Source: Micromonospora matsumotoense (GTDB taxonomy: Bacteria > Actinomycetota > Actinomycetes > Mycobacteriales > Micromonosporaceae). From it: DNA of 64,000 nucleotides. Shown piece by piece: positions 17,300-26,505 of the stretch. Numbering within the stretch: position 1 is the first letter of the stretch; each line of letters starts with the position of its first letter. Below the pieces are notes generated by a model, which worked only from the letters and a program-made list of their open reading frames with translations, searched no databases and had not been told where the DNA came from. The stretch lies in assembly GCF_900091525.1 (NCBI RefSeq), contig NZ_FMCU01000012.1, positions 1 to 64,000 of the forward strand, in the 5' to 3' direction. Position numbers and translations under genes: made by a program.

Positions 17300-20134
17300 G
17301 TGCTCGTACTGCTGCTCCTCCACCTGCTGGCGGCGCTCCTCGCGCCACTGCTGGTCCGGTGGTGGGGTCCGCGCGCCTGCTATCCGCTCGCGTTGGTGCC
17401 CGCCGCCGCGTTCGGCTGGGCGCTGACCCGCACCCGGACGGTCCGCGACGGCGGCGCGGTCGTCGAGACGTACCACTGGATCGGTCAGCTGGACCTCGAC
17501 GTGGCGTTGCGGATGACGACGCTGTCCTGGCTGATGACCCTGCTGGTCGGCGGGGTCGGCGCGCTGGTGCTGGTCTACTGCGGCCGGTACTTCGCGGCCG
17601 ACGCGGCGGGCCTGCCCCGGTTCGTCGCCGTGCTGGTCGCCTTCGCCGGCGCGATGCTCGGCCTGGTCCTCGCCGACGACCTGCTGCTGCTCTACGTCTT
17701 CTGGGAACTCACCACCGTCTTCTCCTACCTGCTCATCGGGCACAGCACCGAGCGCCGCGCCAGCCGGTGGGCGGCGGCCCAGGCGCTGACCGTCACCACG
17801 CTGGGCGGGTTGGCCATGCTCCTCGGCTTCCTGATCCTCGGTGGGCACGCCGGCACCTACCACTGGTCGGAGATCGCCGCCGCACCGCTGCCCGGCGGCG
17901 GGACACTGGTCGCCGCGGTGCTGCTGATCCTGGCCGGCGCGCTGGCCAAGTCGGCGATCGTGCCGTTCAACGGCTGGCTGCCGGTGGCGATGGCCGCGCC
18001 CACCCCGGTCAGCGCCTACCTGCACGCTGCGGCGATGGTCAAGGCCGGCGTCTACCTGATCGGTCTGCTCGCCCCGGTGCTCGCCGACGTCGGCCCGTGG
18101 CGTCCCGTGCTGCTCACCCTCGGCCTGGTCACCATGCTCGTCGGCGGCTGGGCGGCGCTGCGCCAGTGCGACCTCAAGCTGCTGCTGGCCTACGGCACGG
18201 TCAGCCAACTCGGCCTGCTGACCGTGATGATCGGCACGGGCAGCGCGGACGCCGCACTCGCCGGGGTCGCGATGCTGCTCGCCCACGCCCTGTTCAAGGC
18301 GGCGCTGTTCCTCGTGGTCGGCCTCATCGACCATGAAGTCGGCACCCGTGACCTGCGGGAACTCTCCGGTCTCGGTCGTCGGGCACCGGTGCTGGCGGTC
18401 GTCGCCACGCTCGCCGCCGCCTCGATGGCGGGCGTGCCGCCGCTGCTCGGCTTCGTGGCCAAGGAGGCGGTCCTCGCCGCCCAGGCCGACCGGCCGGTGC
18501 TGCTCGTCGGCCTGGTCCTGGGCACGGTGCTCACCGTCGCCTACAGCATCCGCTTCCTCTGGGGTGCCTTCGCCACCCGCCCCGGCGTCGCCGCCGCCGA
18601 GCCGGGGCCGCTCCCGCTGCCGATGCTCGCCCCACCGGCCCTGCTCGCGCTGGCCGGGCTGGTCGCCGGCCCGGCCGCCGCCGGGATCGACGGCCTGCTC
18701 GGCCCGTACGCGGAACTCTTCGGCCCGCCGCACGAGAAGCTCGCCCTCTGGCACGGCCTCACCCCCGCCCTCGGCCTCTCCGCGCTGGCGCTGGCCGGCG
18801 GGGCCGTGCTGCACGCGGTGCGCGGCCCGCTCGCCCCGACGCTGGCCCGGTGGCGGCTGCCGTTCACCGGAAACCAGGGGTACGAGTGGGCCACCCACCA
18901 CTTCGACCGGCTGGCCATCGAGGTCACCGGCGCCACCCAACGGGGCTCACTGCCGCTGTATCTCGGCACCATCCTGCTGGCCCTGGTGCTGGTGCCCGGC
19001 ACCGCCCTGGTCAGCACGAGCCCGTGGCAGACCCGGATCGCGTTCTGGGACAGCCCGCTGCAACTGGTGGTCGGGCTGGTCATCGGGGTCGCGGCGGTCT
19101 TCGCGGTGAACGCCCGACGGCGGTTGACCGCGATGCTGCTGGTCGGGGTGACCGGTTACGGCACCGCGATGCTGTTCGTGCTGCACGGCGCGCCCGACCT
19201 GGCGCTGACCCAGTTCCTGGTGGAGACCTCCACCATCGCCGTCTTCGTCCTGGTGCTGCGGCGGCTGCCGGAGCGGTTCTCCGCCCGGCCGCTGCGCCGC
19301 AGCCGGTGGGCCCGCCGGGTGCTCGGCGTCGCCGTGGGCGTGGTACTGGCGGGGCTGGCGCTGGTCGCCTCCGGGGCCCGGACCGCGGTGCCCATCTCCA
19401 CCGCGTTCCCGGCGCTCGCCGTCGCCGAGGGGTACGGACGCAACGTGGTCAACGTGACCCTGGTGGACATCCGGGCCTGGGACACCATGGGCGAGATCTC
19501 GGTGCTGGTGGTGACCGCCACCGGGGTGGCCAGCCTGATCTTCGAGCGGTCCCGCACCGGGCCCCGTCCCCGCCGGGTCGAACCCGCCTCGCCCCGGCGC
19601 GACGACCGGCCGGTCTGGTTGCGCGGCGGGGCGACCCTGCACGCGCGACGCCGGTCCATCGTCTTCGAGGTGGTGACCCGGCTGCTCTTCCACACCATCG
19701 TGCTCTTCTCGCTGTTCCTGCTCTTCTCCGGCCACAACGCGCCCGGCGGCGGCTTCGCCGGTGGGCTGGTGGCGAGCCTGGCGCTGGCCGTGCGCTACCT
19801 GGCCGGCGGCCGTTACGAACTGGCCGAGGCGGCCCCGGTCGGGGCGGGCACGGTGCTCGGCGCAGGCCTGGCGATCTCCGTCGGCGGTGGCGTGCTCTCC
19901 CTGCTGGCCGCCGGGACCGTGCTGGAGAGCTTCAAGATCGACCTGCCGCTGCCTGGCCTCGGCGGACCGTACCTGGTCACCTCGCTCTTCTTCGACATCG
20001 GCGTCTATCTGATCGTGGTGGGGTTGATGCTGGACATCCTGCGCAGTCTCGGTGCCGAGATCGACCGGCACATCGAGGCGGCCGGCAAGTCCGACCGGGG
20101 GCTCGTCGTCGACCACGAGGGGGACCGGCGGTGA
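17300..20134 (+). CDS. mrpA: Na+(K+)/H+ antiporter subunit MrpA fused to MrpB
   Basis: 944-residue integral membrane protein, the largest subunit of the Mrp cation/proton antiporter, related to NuoL. The N-terminal 480 residues hold the NuoL-like core (VFWELTTVFSYLLIGH, SAIVPFNGWLPVAMAAPTPVSAYLHAA, LFKAALFLVVGLIDHE). The MrpA C-terminal part follows, and the last 150 residues (FHTIVLFSLFLLFSGHNAPGGGF...) are an MrpB domain, so A and B are one protein. GTG at 17300 follows GGAGG; a frame from 17246 lacks such a site. First gene of an operon whose stops and starts overlap by four bases. Confidence 0.95.
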   Translation: MLVLLLLHLLAALLAPLLVRWWGPRACYPLALVPAAAFGWALTRTRTVRDGGAVVETYHWIGQLDLDVALRMTTLSWLMTLLVGGVGALVLVYCGRYFAADAAGLPRFVAVLVAFAGAMLGLVLADDLLLLYVFWELTTVFSYLLIGHSTERRASRWAAAQALTVTTLGGLAMLLGFLILGGHAGTYHWSEIAAAPLPGGGTLVAAVLLILAGALAKSAIVPFNGWLPVAMAAPTPVSAYLHAAAMVKAGVYLIGLLAPVLADVGPWRPVLLTLGLVTMLVGGWAALRQCDLKLLLAYGTVSQLGLLTVMIGTGSADAALAGVAMLLAHALFKAALFLVVGLIDHEVGTRDLRELSGLGRRAPVLAVVATLAAASMAGVPPLLGFVAKEAVLAAQADRPVLLVGLVLGTVLTVAYSIRFLWGAFATRPGVAAAEPGPLPLPMLAPPALLALAGLVAGPAAAGIDGLLGPYAELFGPPHEKLALWHGLTPALGLSALALAGGAVLHAVRGPLAPTLARWRLPFTGNQGYEWATHHFDRLAIEVTGATQRGSLPLYLGTILLALVLVPGTALVSTSPWQTRIAFWDSPLQLVVGLVIGVAAVFAVNARRRLTAMLLVGVTGYGTAMLFVLHGAPDLALTQFLVETSTIAVFVLVLRRLPERFSARPLRRSRWARRVLGVAVGVVLAGLALVASGARTAVPISTAFPALAVAEGYGRNVVNVTLVDIRAWDTMGEISVLVVTATGVASLIFERSRTGPRPRRVEPASPRRDDRPVWLRGGATLHARRRSIVFEVVTRLLFHTIVLFSLFLLFSGHNAPGGGFAGGLVASLALAVRYLAGGRYELAEAAPVGAGTVLGAGLAISVGGGVLSLLAAGTVLESFKIDLPLPGLGGPYLVTSLFFDIGVYLIVVGLMLDILRSLGAEIDRHIEAAGKSDRGLVVDHEGDRR

Positions 20135-20610
20135 GGGACGGCGGGGTGGGTCCGACGCTGGTACTGGTGATCGCGGTGGGCGTGCTCACCGCCACCGGGG
20201 TGACCCTGCTGCTGGAGCGCAGCCTCACCCGGATCCTGCTCGGCGTGATCCTGTTCGGCAACGGGGTGAACCTGCTCATCCTGGTCGGTGGCCGTTCCGG
20301 TGGGGCGCCGGTGGTCGGCGCCGGCCCGGACGAGGAGATGAGCGACCCGCTGCCGCAGGCGATGGTGCTCACCGCCATCGTGATCACCTTCGGGCTGACC
20401 GCCTTCCTCGCCGCCGTGGCCTACCGCAGCTGGTACCTCGGCGGCGACGACGAGGTCCAGGACGACGTGGAGGACCAGCAGATCGTCGCGCTCGCCGCGC
20501 GCAACGAGGTGGCCAACGCCGACCTCGGCGGCGAGGGGCCCGGTGACGACCCGGAACAGGTGGACCCCGAGCCGCCGCAGCGGCCACGCCGGTCGGGGGG
20601 TACCCGGTGA
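20131..20610 (+). CDS. mrpC: Mrp antiporter subunit C
   Basis: 159 residues, NuoK-like, with three transmembrane helices and the conserved VILFGNGVNLLIL and DPLPQAMVLTAIVITFG. A hydrophilic acidic tail of about 50 residues follows. The GTG start overlaps the mrpA stop (GTGA). Confidence 0.95.
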   Translation: MRDGGVGPTLVLVIAVGVLTATGVTLLLERSLTRILLGVILFGNGVNLLILVGGRSGGAPVVGAGPDEEMSDPLPQAMVLTAIVITFGLTAFLAAVAYRSWYLGGDDEVQDDVEDQQIVALAARNEVANADLGGEGPGDDPEQVDPEPPQRPRRSGGTR

Positions 20611-22112
20611 ACCAGCTCCTCCCGCTGCCGGTGGTGGTGCCGCTGCTCGGGGCCGCCCTCACCCTGATCCTGGTCAACCGGCCCCGGCTGCAACGTGCCG
20701 TCAGCGTGGTCGCGCTCGGCACCAACCTGGTCGTCGCGGTGCTGCTGCTGGTGCGGGCCCACCGGGACGGGCCGGTGGTGACCGAGGTGGGGGGCTGGCC
20801 CGCGCCGGTCGGCATCGTGCTGGTCGCCGACCAGCTCGCCGCGCTGATGCTGGTGGTCTCGTCGGCGGTCACGCTCTGCGTGCTGGTCTACTCGATCGGG
20901 CAGGGCCGCGCCGAGACCAGCGAGTCCGCGCCGGTGAGCATCTATCACCCGACCTACCTGGTGCTGACCGCCGGGATCTGCAACGCGTTCCTCGCCGGTG
21001 ACCTGTTCAACCTCTTCGTCGGGTTCGAGATCCTGCTCGCGGCGAGCTTCGTGCTGATCACCCTGGGTGGCACCGAGGCCCGGCTCCGCACCGGCTCGAC
21101 GTACGTGGTGGTCGGCATCCTCTCCTCGATGATCTTCCTGGCCGGGGTGGGGCTGGTGTACGCGGCCACCGGCACCCTCAACCTGGCGCAGCTCGCCGGC
21201 CGACTCGACGCGCTGCCCGACGGCGTACGCCTGGCGTTGCAGTTGATGTTGCTGCTCGCCTTCGGCATCAAGGCGGCGGTCTTTCCGCTCTCCGCGTGGC
21301 TGCCGGACAGCTACCCCACCGCCCCGGCACCGGTCACCGCGGTCTTCGCCGGCCTGCTCACCAAGGTCGGCGTCTATGCGATCATCCGGACCGAGACGTT
21401 GCTCTTCCCCGGCGGCCAGGTGGCCAACCTGCTGATGGTGGTGGCCGGGTTGACCATGGTGGTCGGCGTGCTCGGCGCGGTGGCCCAGTCGGACATGAAG
21501 CGGCTGTTCTCGTTCACCCTGGTCAGCCACATCGGCTACATGATCTTCGGGGTGGCGTTGAGCACCACCGCCGCGCTCTCCGGCGCGATCTTCTACGTGG
21601 TGCACCACATCACCATCCAGACCACGCTGTTCCTGGTCGCCGGCCTGGTCGAGGAGCGGGCCGGCAGCACCGACCTGCGCCGGCTCGGCGGGCTGGCCCG
21701 GGTCACCCCGCTGCTGGCGGTGCTCTTCTTCGTCCCCGCGATGAACCTGGCCGGCATCCCACCGTTCTCCGGCTTCCTCGGCAAGGTCGGCCTGCTCCAG
21801 GCCGGGGTGGCACAGGGCGGCCCGCTGCCCTGGGTGCTGGTCGTCGCCGGCACGGCGACCAGCCTGCTCACCCTCTACGCCGCCTCCCGGGTGTGGAACA
21901 TCGCGTTCTGGCGGGCCCCGCAGTTGGCCACCGCCGAACCGGTCACCCGGCTCCCCGGGCTGATGGTCGGGGCCACCACCGCCCTGGTGGTGCTGGGGCT
22001 GGCCCTCACCGTCGCCGCCGGCCCGCTGTTCCAGGTCACCGCCGACGCCGCCACCGACCTGCGGCTGCGCACCCCGTACGTGCGGGCCGTCCTGCCCGGC
22101 GGCCCGCCGTGA
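20607..22112 (+). CDS. mrpD: Mrp antiporter subunit D
   Basis: 501 residues, NuoM/NuoN-like, about 14 transmembrane helices. Key Lys/Glu-bearing stretches are visible: NLFVGFEILLAASFVLITLGG, GIKAAVFPLSAWLPDSYPTAP, AQSDMKRLFSFTLVSHIGYM and HHITIQTTLFLVAGLVEE. Part of the proton path in the Mrp complex. GTGA overlap with mrpC. Confidence 0.95.
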   Translation: MNQLLPLPVVVPLLGAALTLILVNRPRLQRAVSVVALGTNLVVAVLLLVRAHRDGPVVTEVGGWPAPVGIVLVADQLAALMLVVSSAVTLCVLVYSIGQGRAETSESAPVSIYHPTYLVLTAGICNAFLAGDLFNLFVGFEILLAASFVLITLGGTEARLRTGSTYVVVGILSSMIFLAGVGLVYAATGTLNLAQLAGRLDALPDGVRLALQLMLLLAFGIKAAVFPLSAWLPDSYPTAPAPVTAVFAGLLTKVGVYAIIRTETLLFPGGQVANLLMVVAGLTMVVGVLGAVAQSDMKRLFSFTLVSHIGYMIFGVALSTTAALSGAIFYVVHHITIQTTLFLVAGLVEERAGSTDLRRLGGLARVTPLLAVLFFVPAMNLAGIPPFSGFLGKVGLLQAGVAQGGPLPWVLVVAGTATSLLTLYAASRVWNIAFWRAPQLATAEPVTRLPGLMVGATTALVVLGLALTVAAGPLFQVTADAATDLRLRTPYVRAVLPGGPP

Positions 22113-22675
22113 CCGGCGCGTCGTCGCCGCGACCCGCCGGACGCCGCCGGGACCAGCTCATCGCCCTCGGCTGGCTGGTCGTGGTCTGGAACCTGCTCTG
22201 GGGTCACTTCTCCCCGGCCAACGTCCTCACCGGCCTGTTGGTCGGCGGGGCGGTGCTGCTGTTCTTCCCGCTCCCGTCGGTCTCCTTCGGCGGCCGGCTG
22301 CGGCCCCGGGCGGTGCTGGTGCTGGCCGGCACCTTCGTGACCGAACTGGTCAGCGCCAGCATCCACGTCGCCGCCATCGCCGTGCGCCCCGGCTTCCGCC
22401 CGCGCGGCGCGATCATCGGAGTGCCGCTGCGGGTCCGCACCGACCTGAACCTGGCGCTCACCGCCGAGTTGATCTCCCTGGTGCCGGGCACCCTGATCGT
22501 CGAGGTGGACCGGGAGGCCGGCGTCCTCTACGTGCACGTGCTCGACGTGCGCTCACCGGCCGACCTCACCGGCAGCCGGGACCGGATCCTCGCCGTCGAG
22601 GAACGCATCGTCCGGGCCGTCGGCTCCGAGGCCGAGCTGCGGCAGCTCACCACCGCACCCACGGAGGCACCGTGA
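22109..22675 (+). CDS. mrpE: Mrp antiporter subunit E
   Basis: 188 residues, MnhE family, two to three N-terminal transmembrane helices and a soluble C-terminal half with LTAELISLVPGTLIVEVD, the hallmark of this subunit. GTGA overlap with mrpD. Confidence 0.94.
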   Translation: MTGASSPRPAGRRRDQLIALGWLVVVWNLLWGHFSPANVLTGLLVGGAVLLFFPLPSVSFGGRLRPRAVLVLAGTFVTELVSASIHVAAIAVRPGFRPRGAIIGVPLRVRTDLNLALTAELISLVPGTLIVEVDREAGVLYVHVLDVRSPADLTGSRDRILAVEERIVRAVGSEAELRQLTTAPTEAP

Positions 22676-22935
22676 CCGTCGTCCTCGCCATCGTCCTGAC
22701 CGTGCTGCTGTCGACCACCGCGCTGCTGGCGCTGGCCCGGATCTACCGGGGCCCGTCGCTGCTCGACCGGGTCATCGCCGCGGACCTGCTGCTCGCCGCC
22801 ATGCTCGGCGCGGTCGGCGCGGAGGCCGCGGTGAACCGGCACGCGACCACCTTGCCGGTGCTGGTGGTGCTCTCCCTGCTCGGCTTCGTCGGCTCGGTCG
22901 CCCTGGTCCGCTTCGCCGCCCGGGAGGAGTCGTGA
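22672..22935 (+). CDS. mrpF: Mrp antiporter subunit F
   Basis: 87 residues, three transmembrane helices, with the MrpF signature RGPSLLDRVIAADLL. GTGA overlap with mrpE. Confidence 0.93.
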   Translation: MTVVLAIVLTVLLSTTALLALARIYRGPSLLDRVIAADLLLAAMLGAVGAEAAVNRHATTLPVLVVLSLLGFVGSVALVRFAAREES

Positions 22936-23363
22936 GCGTGGGTACGGTGGTCGACTGGCTGGCCGCCGTCGCCCTGGTGTCCGGGGCGTTGCTCAGTCTC
23001 GCCGCCGGGATCGGCGTGCTGCGTTTTCCGGACGTGCTGGACCGGATGCACGCCGCCACCAAACCCCAGGTGCTCGGCGTGCTGCTCCTGCTGGTCGGGC
23101 TGGCGCTGCGGCTGCGTACCGCCGCCGATCTGGGCATGATCGTGCTGGTCGGGGTCTTCCAGCTGGCCACCGCCCCGGTCGCCGCCCAGATGATCGGCCG
23201 GGCCGCCTACCGGTCGGGTCGGGTCGACCGCAGCCTGCTCGATGTCGACGAGCTGGCCGAACACCGGCCCGAGGAGGGTGATTCCCGGCCTGAGCGCGAT
23301 GGCTCCCGGCCTGAGCGTGGCGAGCAGCGGCGCGGTGGTTCCCGGTCCGGGCCCGGCGAATAG
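22932..23363 (+). CDS. mrpG: Mrp antiporter subunit G
   Basis: 143 residues, three transmembrane helices with the MrpG motif GVLRFPDVLDRMHAATKPQ. A charged tail of about 45 residues with RPER repeats is longer than usual and probably cytoplasmic. GTGA overlap with mrpF; last gene of the operon. Confidence 0.93.
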   Translation: MSVGTVVDWLAAVALVSGALLSLAAGIGVLRFPDVLDRMHAATKPQVLGVLLLLVGLALRLRTAADLGMIVLVGVFQLATAPVAAQMIGRAAYRSGRVDRSLLDVDELAEHRPEEGDSRPERDGSRPERGEQRRGGSRSGPGE

Positions 23364-23462
23364 CGGGGTGACGCGGCGGACAACGGGAGGAGCAGGAACT
23401 TTGTGCCCACCCTCAGCGGGCTTGCAGCGAGCGCCGATAGAATTGCCGGATGATCGACTCTT

Positions 23463-23478
23463 CTGCCCAGGAGGGCAG
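23463..23478 (+). other. Small perfect hairpin upstream of the CNNM gene
   Basis: CTGCCC-AGGA-GGGCAG in the 181-base gap before the gene at 23545. It lies where the 5' leader of that gene would be. No known riboswitch was recognised. Confidence 0.4.
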
Positions 23479-23544
23479 CAGTAGCCAGCCGGGTCGTGCC
23501 CGGCAATCCCCCGCCCCGACGTCCACGGGAGCCCTGAGCGACCC

Positions 23545-25047
23545 GTGTTGATCGTCGTCGGCCTCGCACTCATCATCGTCCTCACCGCCGCCACCGGCTA
23601 CTTCGTGGCCCAGGAGTTCGGCTACGTCGCCGTGGACCGGGGCAAGCTCAAGCAGCTCGCCGACGACGGCGACGCCAAGGCCGCCCGCGCCCTGGAGGTC
23701 ACCGGCCGGTTGTCGTTCATGCTCTCCGGGGCGCAACTCGGCATCACCGTGACCGCCCTGCTGGTCGGCTACGCCGCCGAGCCCTACCTCGGTGCCGGGC
23801 TGGCCGAGCTGCTCGGTGGCGTCGGCGTCTCCACCGGCATCAGCCTGCCGTTGTCGGTGGCGCTGGCCCTGCTCATCGCCACCGTCGTGCAGATGGTCCT
23901 CGGCGAGCTGGCCCCCAAGAACCTGGCCATCGCCCGGCCCGAGGCGTTGGCCCGGGCGCTGAGCCGGTCCACCCTGATCTACCTGAAGGTGGCCGGACCC
24001 CTGATCACGCTCTTCGACCGGGCGGCAGTGCGGCTGCTGCGCCGGATCGGCATCGAGCCGATCGAGGAGCTGCCCAGCGGCGCCACCCCGGCCGACCTGG
24101 AGCAGATCATCGCCGAGTCCCGGGAGGAGGGGCGCCTCGACGCCGAGATGTCCGACCTGCTCGACCGGGGTCTCGACTTCCGGGAGCTGACCGCCGGGGA
24201 GGCCATGGTCCCCCGGGTCGACGTGCACACCATCCGGTCGCACGAGCCGGTCAGCCGGGTGGTCGAGCTGCTCGACACCGGCCACTCCCGCTTCCCGGTA
24301 CGCGGTGCCGAGGGCGTCGACGACCTGGTCGGCGTGATCGGCATCGCCGACGTGCTCGGGGTGCCGCCGGCCGAACGGGCCACCACCCCGGTCAGCGCGG
24401 TGGCCGTACCGCCGCTGCTGGTGCCGGAGACGTTGCCGCTGCCCACGGTGCTGGACCGGCTCCGGTCCGGGCACCGGCAGCTCGCCTGCGTGGTCGACGA
24501 GTACGGCGGCTTCGCCGGCGTGATCACCCTGGAGGACATCGCCGAGGAACTGGTCGGGCCGATCCGCGACGAGGACGACCCGCCCGACCGGGCCCCGGCC
24601 CGGCAGGAGGACGGTTCCTGGGTGGTGCCGGCCCGCTGGCGCATCGACGAGGTCGCCGACAGCACCGGCATCTCGCTGCCCGAGGCCCCGGAGTACGACA
24701 CCGTCTCCGGGCTGGTCATGCGGGAGCTGGGCCGGGTGCCCGAGGTCGGTGACCGGCTGGAGGTCGTCCTGCCGGCCGACGGCGATGAGCCGGCGGAACG
24801 GCCGAAGGCCCTGATCGAGGTGCTCGCGGTGGACCGGCACGTGGCCGACTCCGTCCGGCTCACCATGGCCGACGCCGAGGACGCGGGCGCGCAGCCCCCG
24901 ACCACCCGCGGCGGGGGCGACCAGCGCCGCCGCGCGAACGTCCGCGCCACCGGCACCGGACGCGACCGACGCGGTGGTACGAATGCCCGCGCCACCGGCC
25001 CGGGTGCGGACGTGCGCTCCTCCCGGGGCCGGGAGGAGCGGTCATGA
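23545..25047 (+). CDS. CNNM/CorC family membrane protein with CBS pair
   Basis: 500 residues. N-terminal DUF21 (CNNM) domain with three to four helices (about 1-190; GAQLGITVTALLVGY, VLGELAPKNLAIARPE), a CBS pair (about 205-335; VPRVDVHTIRSHEP, CVVDEYGGFAGVITLEDIAEE) and a CorC_HlyC domain (about 345-425). Members are linked to magnesium or cobalt efflux and haemolysin-like proteins. The tail is Arg/Gly/Thr-rich. GTG at 23545, with TTG at 23548 also possible. Its stop overlaps the start of a second CNNM gene (ATGA), so the two are probably partners. Confidence 0.9.
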   Translation: MLIVVGLALIIVLTAATGYFVAQEFGYVAVDRGKLKQLADDGDAKAARALEVTGRLSFMLSGAQLGITVTALLVGYAAEPYLGAGLAELLGGVGVSTGISLPLSVALALLIATVVQMVLGELAPKNLAIARPEALARALSRSTLIYLKVAGPLITLFDRAAVRLLRRIGIEPIEELPSGATPADLEQIIAESREEGRLDAEMSDLLDRGLDFRELTAGEAMVPRVDVHTIRSHEPVSRVVELLDTGHSRFPVRGAEGVDDLVGVIGIADVLGVPPAERATTPVSAVAVPPLLVPETLPLPTVLDRLRSGHRQLACVVDEYGGFAGVITLEDIAEELVGPIRDEDDPPDRAPARQEDGSWVVPARWRIDEVADSTGISLPEAPEYDTVSGLVMRELGRVPEVGDRLEVVLPADGDEPAERPKALIEVLAVDRHVADSVRLTMADAEDAGAQPPTTRGGGDQRRRANVRATGTGRDRRGGTNARATGPGADVRSSRGREERS

Positions 25048-26108
25048 GCCCCGTCGTCGCACTGCTGGTCTCGGTGCTGCTGCTCGCGCTCAACGGCTTC
25101 TTCGTGGCCGCCGAGTTCGCCCTGGTGGCGTCCAAGCGCTACCGGTTGGAACAGACCGCCGCCGGTGGTGGCCGGGCGGCCCGTGCCGCCCTGGACGGGG
25201 TACGCGAACTCTCCCTGATGCTGGCCGGCGCGCAGCTCGGCATCACCCTGTGCACGCTGGGCCTGGGCGCGTTGGCCGAACCGGCGATCGAGCACCTGCT
25301 CAGCCCGTTGCTGCACGCCGTCGGGCTGCCGGCGGCAGCCAGCCACATCATCGCGTTGATCTTCGCGTTGGGGCTGGTGACGTTCCTGCACCTGGTGGTC
25401 GGCGAGATGGCCCCGAAGTCGTGGGCGATCACCGACGCCGAGCGCTCGGCGACGCTGCTGGCGCTGCCGTTCCGGGCCTTCGCCCGGGTCGCCCGGCCGG
25501 TGTTGTCCCTGCTCAACGCCCTGGCCAACGCGATGCTGCGGCTGGTCGGGGTGCAGCAGCAGGATCAGCTCGCCCAGGTCCACGGACCGGACGAACTGCG
25601 CATCCTGCTGGAGCAGTCCCGCGAGCACGGGCTGCTCGGTGCCGAGCAGCACCAGATGCTGACCAGCATGCTGGAATTGCAGGGCACCACCGTCGCCCAG
25701 GTGATGGAACCCTTCGACCAGATCGTCACGGTCCACCGGGACGACACCGCCGAGCGGATCGAACAGGTCAGCCGGGACAGCGGCCGATCCCGGCTCGCCG
25801 TCCTCGACGGCGGTGGCGAGGTGTGCGGGCTGGTGCACGTCCGGGAGGCGGTCCGCGCGGTCACCACCGGTCGGGCGGCCACCGCCGCCGAGCTGATGAG
25901 CCGGTCGTTCACCCTGCCGGCCACCTCCTCGGTCACCGAGGCGGTCGCCGCGATGCGCGCCGACCAGGCCCAGTTGGCGCTGGTACGCAACGGCGGCGGG
26001 CCCACCCGGCCGATCGGTTTCGTAGCGCTGGAGGACCTGCTCGAGGAGGTCATCGGCGAGTTCGACGACGAGACCGACCCGATTCCCCGGGGTCGCCGCC
26101 TGCGCTGA
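25044..26108 (+). CDS. CNNM family membrane protein lacking CorC_HlyC domain
   Basis: 354 residues. DUF21 (CNNM) transmembrane domain (NGFFVAAEFALVASKR, GAQLGITLCTLGLGAL, HLVVGEMAPKSWAI) and two CBS motifs ending in FVALEDLLEEVIGEFDDETD. The protein stops soon after the CBS pair, so the C-terminal CorC_HlyC domain of its neighbour is missing. This short/long pairing is common in actinobacteria. Coupled to the upstream gene by an ATGA overlap. Confidence 0.9.
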   Translation: MSPVVALLVSVLLLALNGFFVAAEFALVASKRYRLEQTAAGGGRAARAALDGVRELSLMLAGAQLGITLCTLGLGALAEPAIEHLLSPLLHAVGLPAAASHIIALIFALGLVTFLHLVVGEMAPKSWAITDAERSATLLALPFRAFARVARPVLSLLNALANAMLRLVGVQQQDQLAQVHGPDELRILLEQSREHGLLGAEQHQMLTSMLELQGTTVAQVMEPFDQIVTVHRDDTAERIEQVSRDSGRSRLAVLDGGGEVCGLVHVREAVRAVTTGRAATAAELMSRSFTLPATSSVTEAVAAMRADQAQLALVRNGGGPTRPIGFVALEDLLEEVIGEFDDETDPIPRGRRLR

Positions 26109-26187
26109 CCGACGCGGGAGCCCCGCCCCCTGACCGGCCAGGGGCTTCCCGATCCACCGACCGGCCGCCGGGTCTCCCCGACCCGGC

Positions 26188-26273
26188 GGCCGGCCCGTGT
26201 CCCTCGGCCGGCCCGTGTCCCTCGGCCGGCCCGTGTCCCTCGGCCGGCCCGTGTCCCTCGGCCGGCCCGTGTC
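26188..26273. repeat. 18-bp tandem repeat, 4.8 copies
   Basis: Perfect head-to-tail copies of GGCCGGCCCGTGTCCCTC at 26188-26205, 26206-26223, 26224-26241 and 26242-26259, then a partial copy to 26273. It is non-coding, just downstream of the CNNM operon and directly beside a 75-nt palindrome. Confidence 0.95.
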
Positions 26274-26278
26274 GTGGA

Positions 26279-26353
26279 GATCGACTCATCTGGGTCGATG
26301 TGGCGGCATCGATGTGCGGCGAACACCGCAATATCACCCCCACTGAGTCGATC
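26279..26353. repeat. 75-nt palindromic repeat, copy 1
   Basis: Begins GATCGACTCA and ends TGAGTCGATC (10-bp perfect ends). The inner arms pair imperfectly around GGCGGCATC/ACCGCAATATC. A second element of the same length and about 70 percent identity by eye lies at 53698-53772. It is non-coding and follows an operon end. Confidence 0.75.
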
Positions 26354-26505
26354 AACCACCGCCCCGAGCGTCGGCTGGCTTCTCGGACGGGCCGGGTGCT
26401 GGTCTGGAGGCGGTCGAGGAGTGCCGGGCCGGACAGCGGGAATCCGCCCATTGGTCGGCCAGGTCGTTCCTCGGTCACGGTCCGCCAGTCAGGGGGAGGG
26501 GTGGG

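Noticed and set aside
26188..26273. A CRISPR array
   Set aside because: Repeats are contiguous with no spacers and only 18 bases long.
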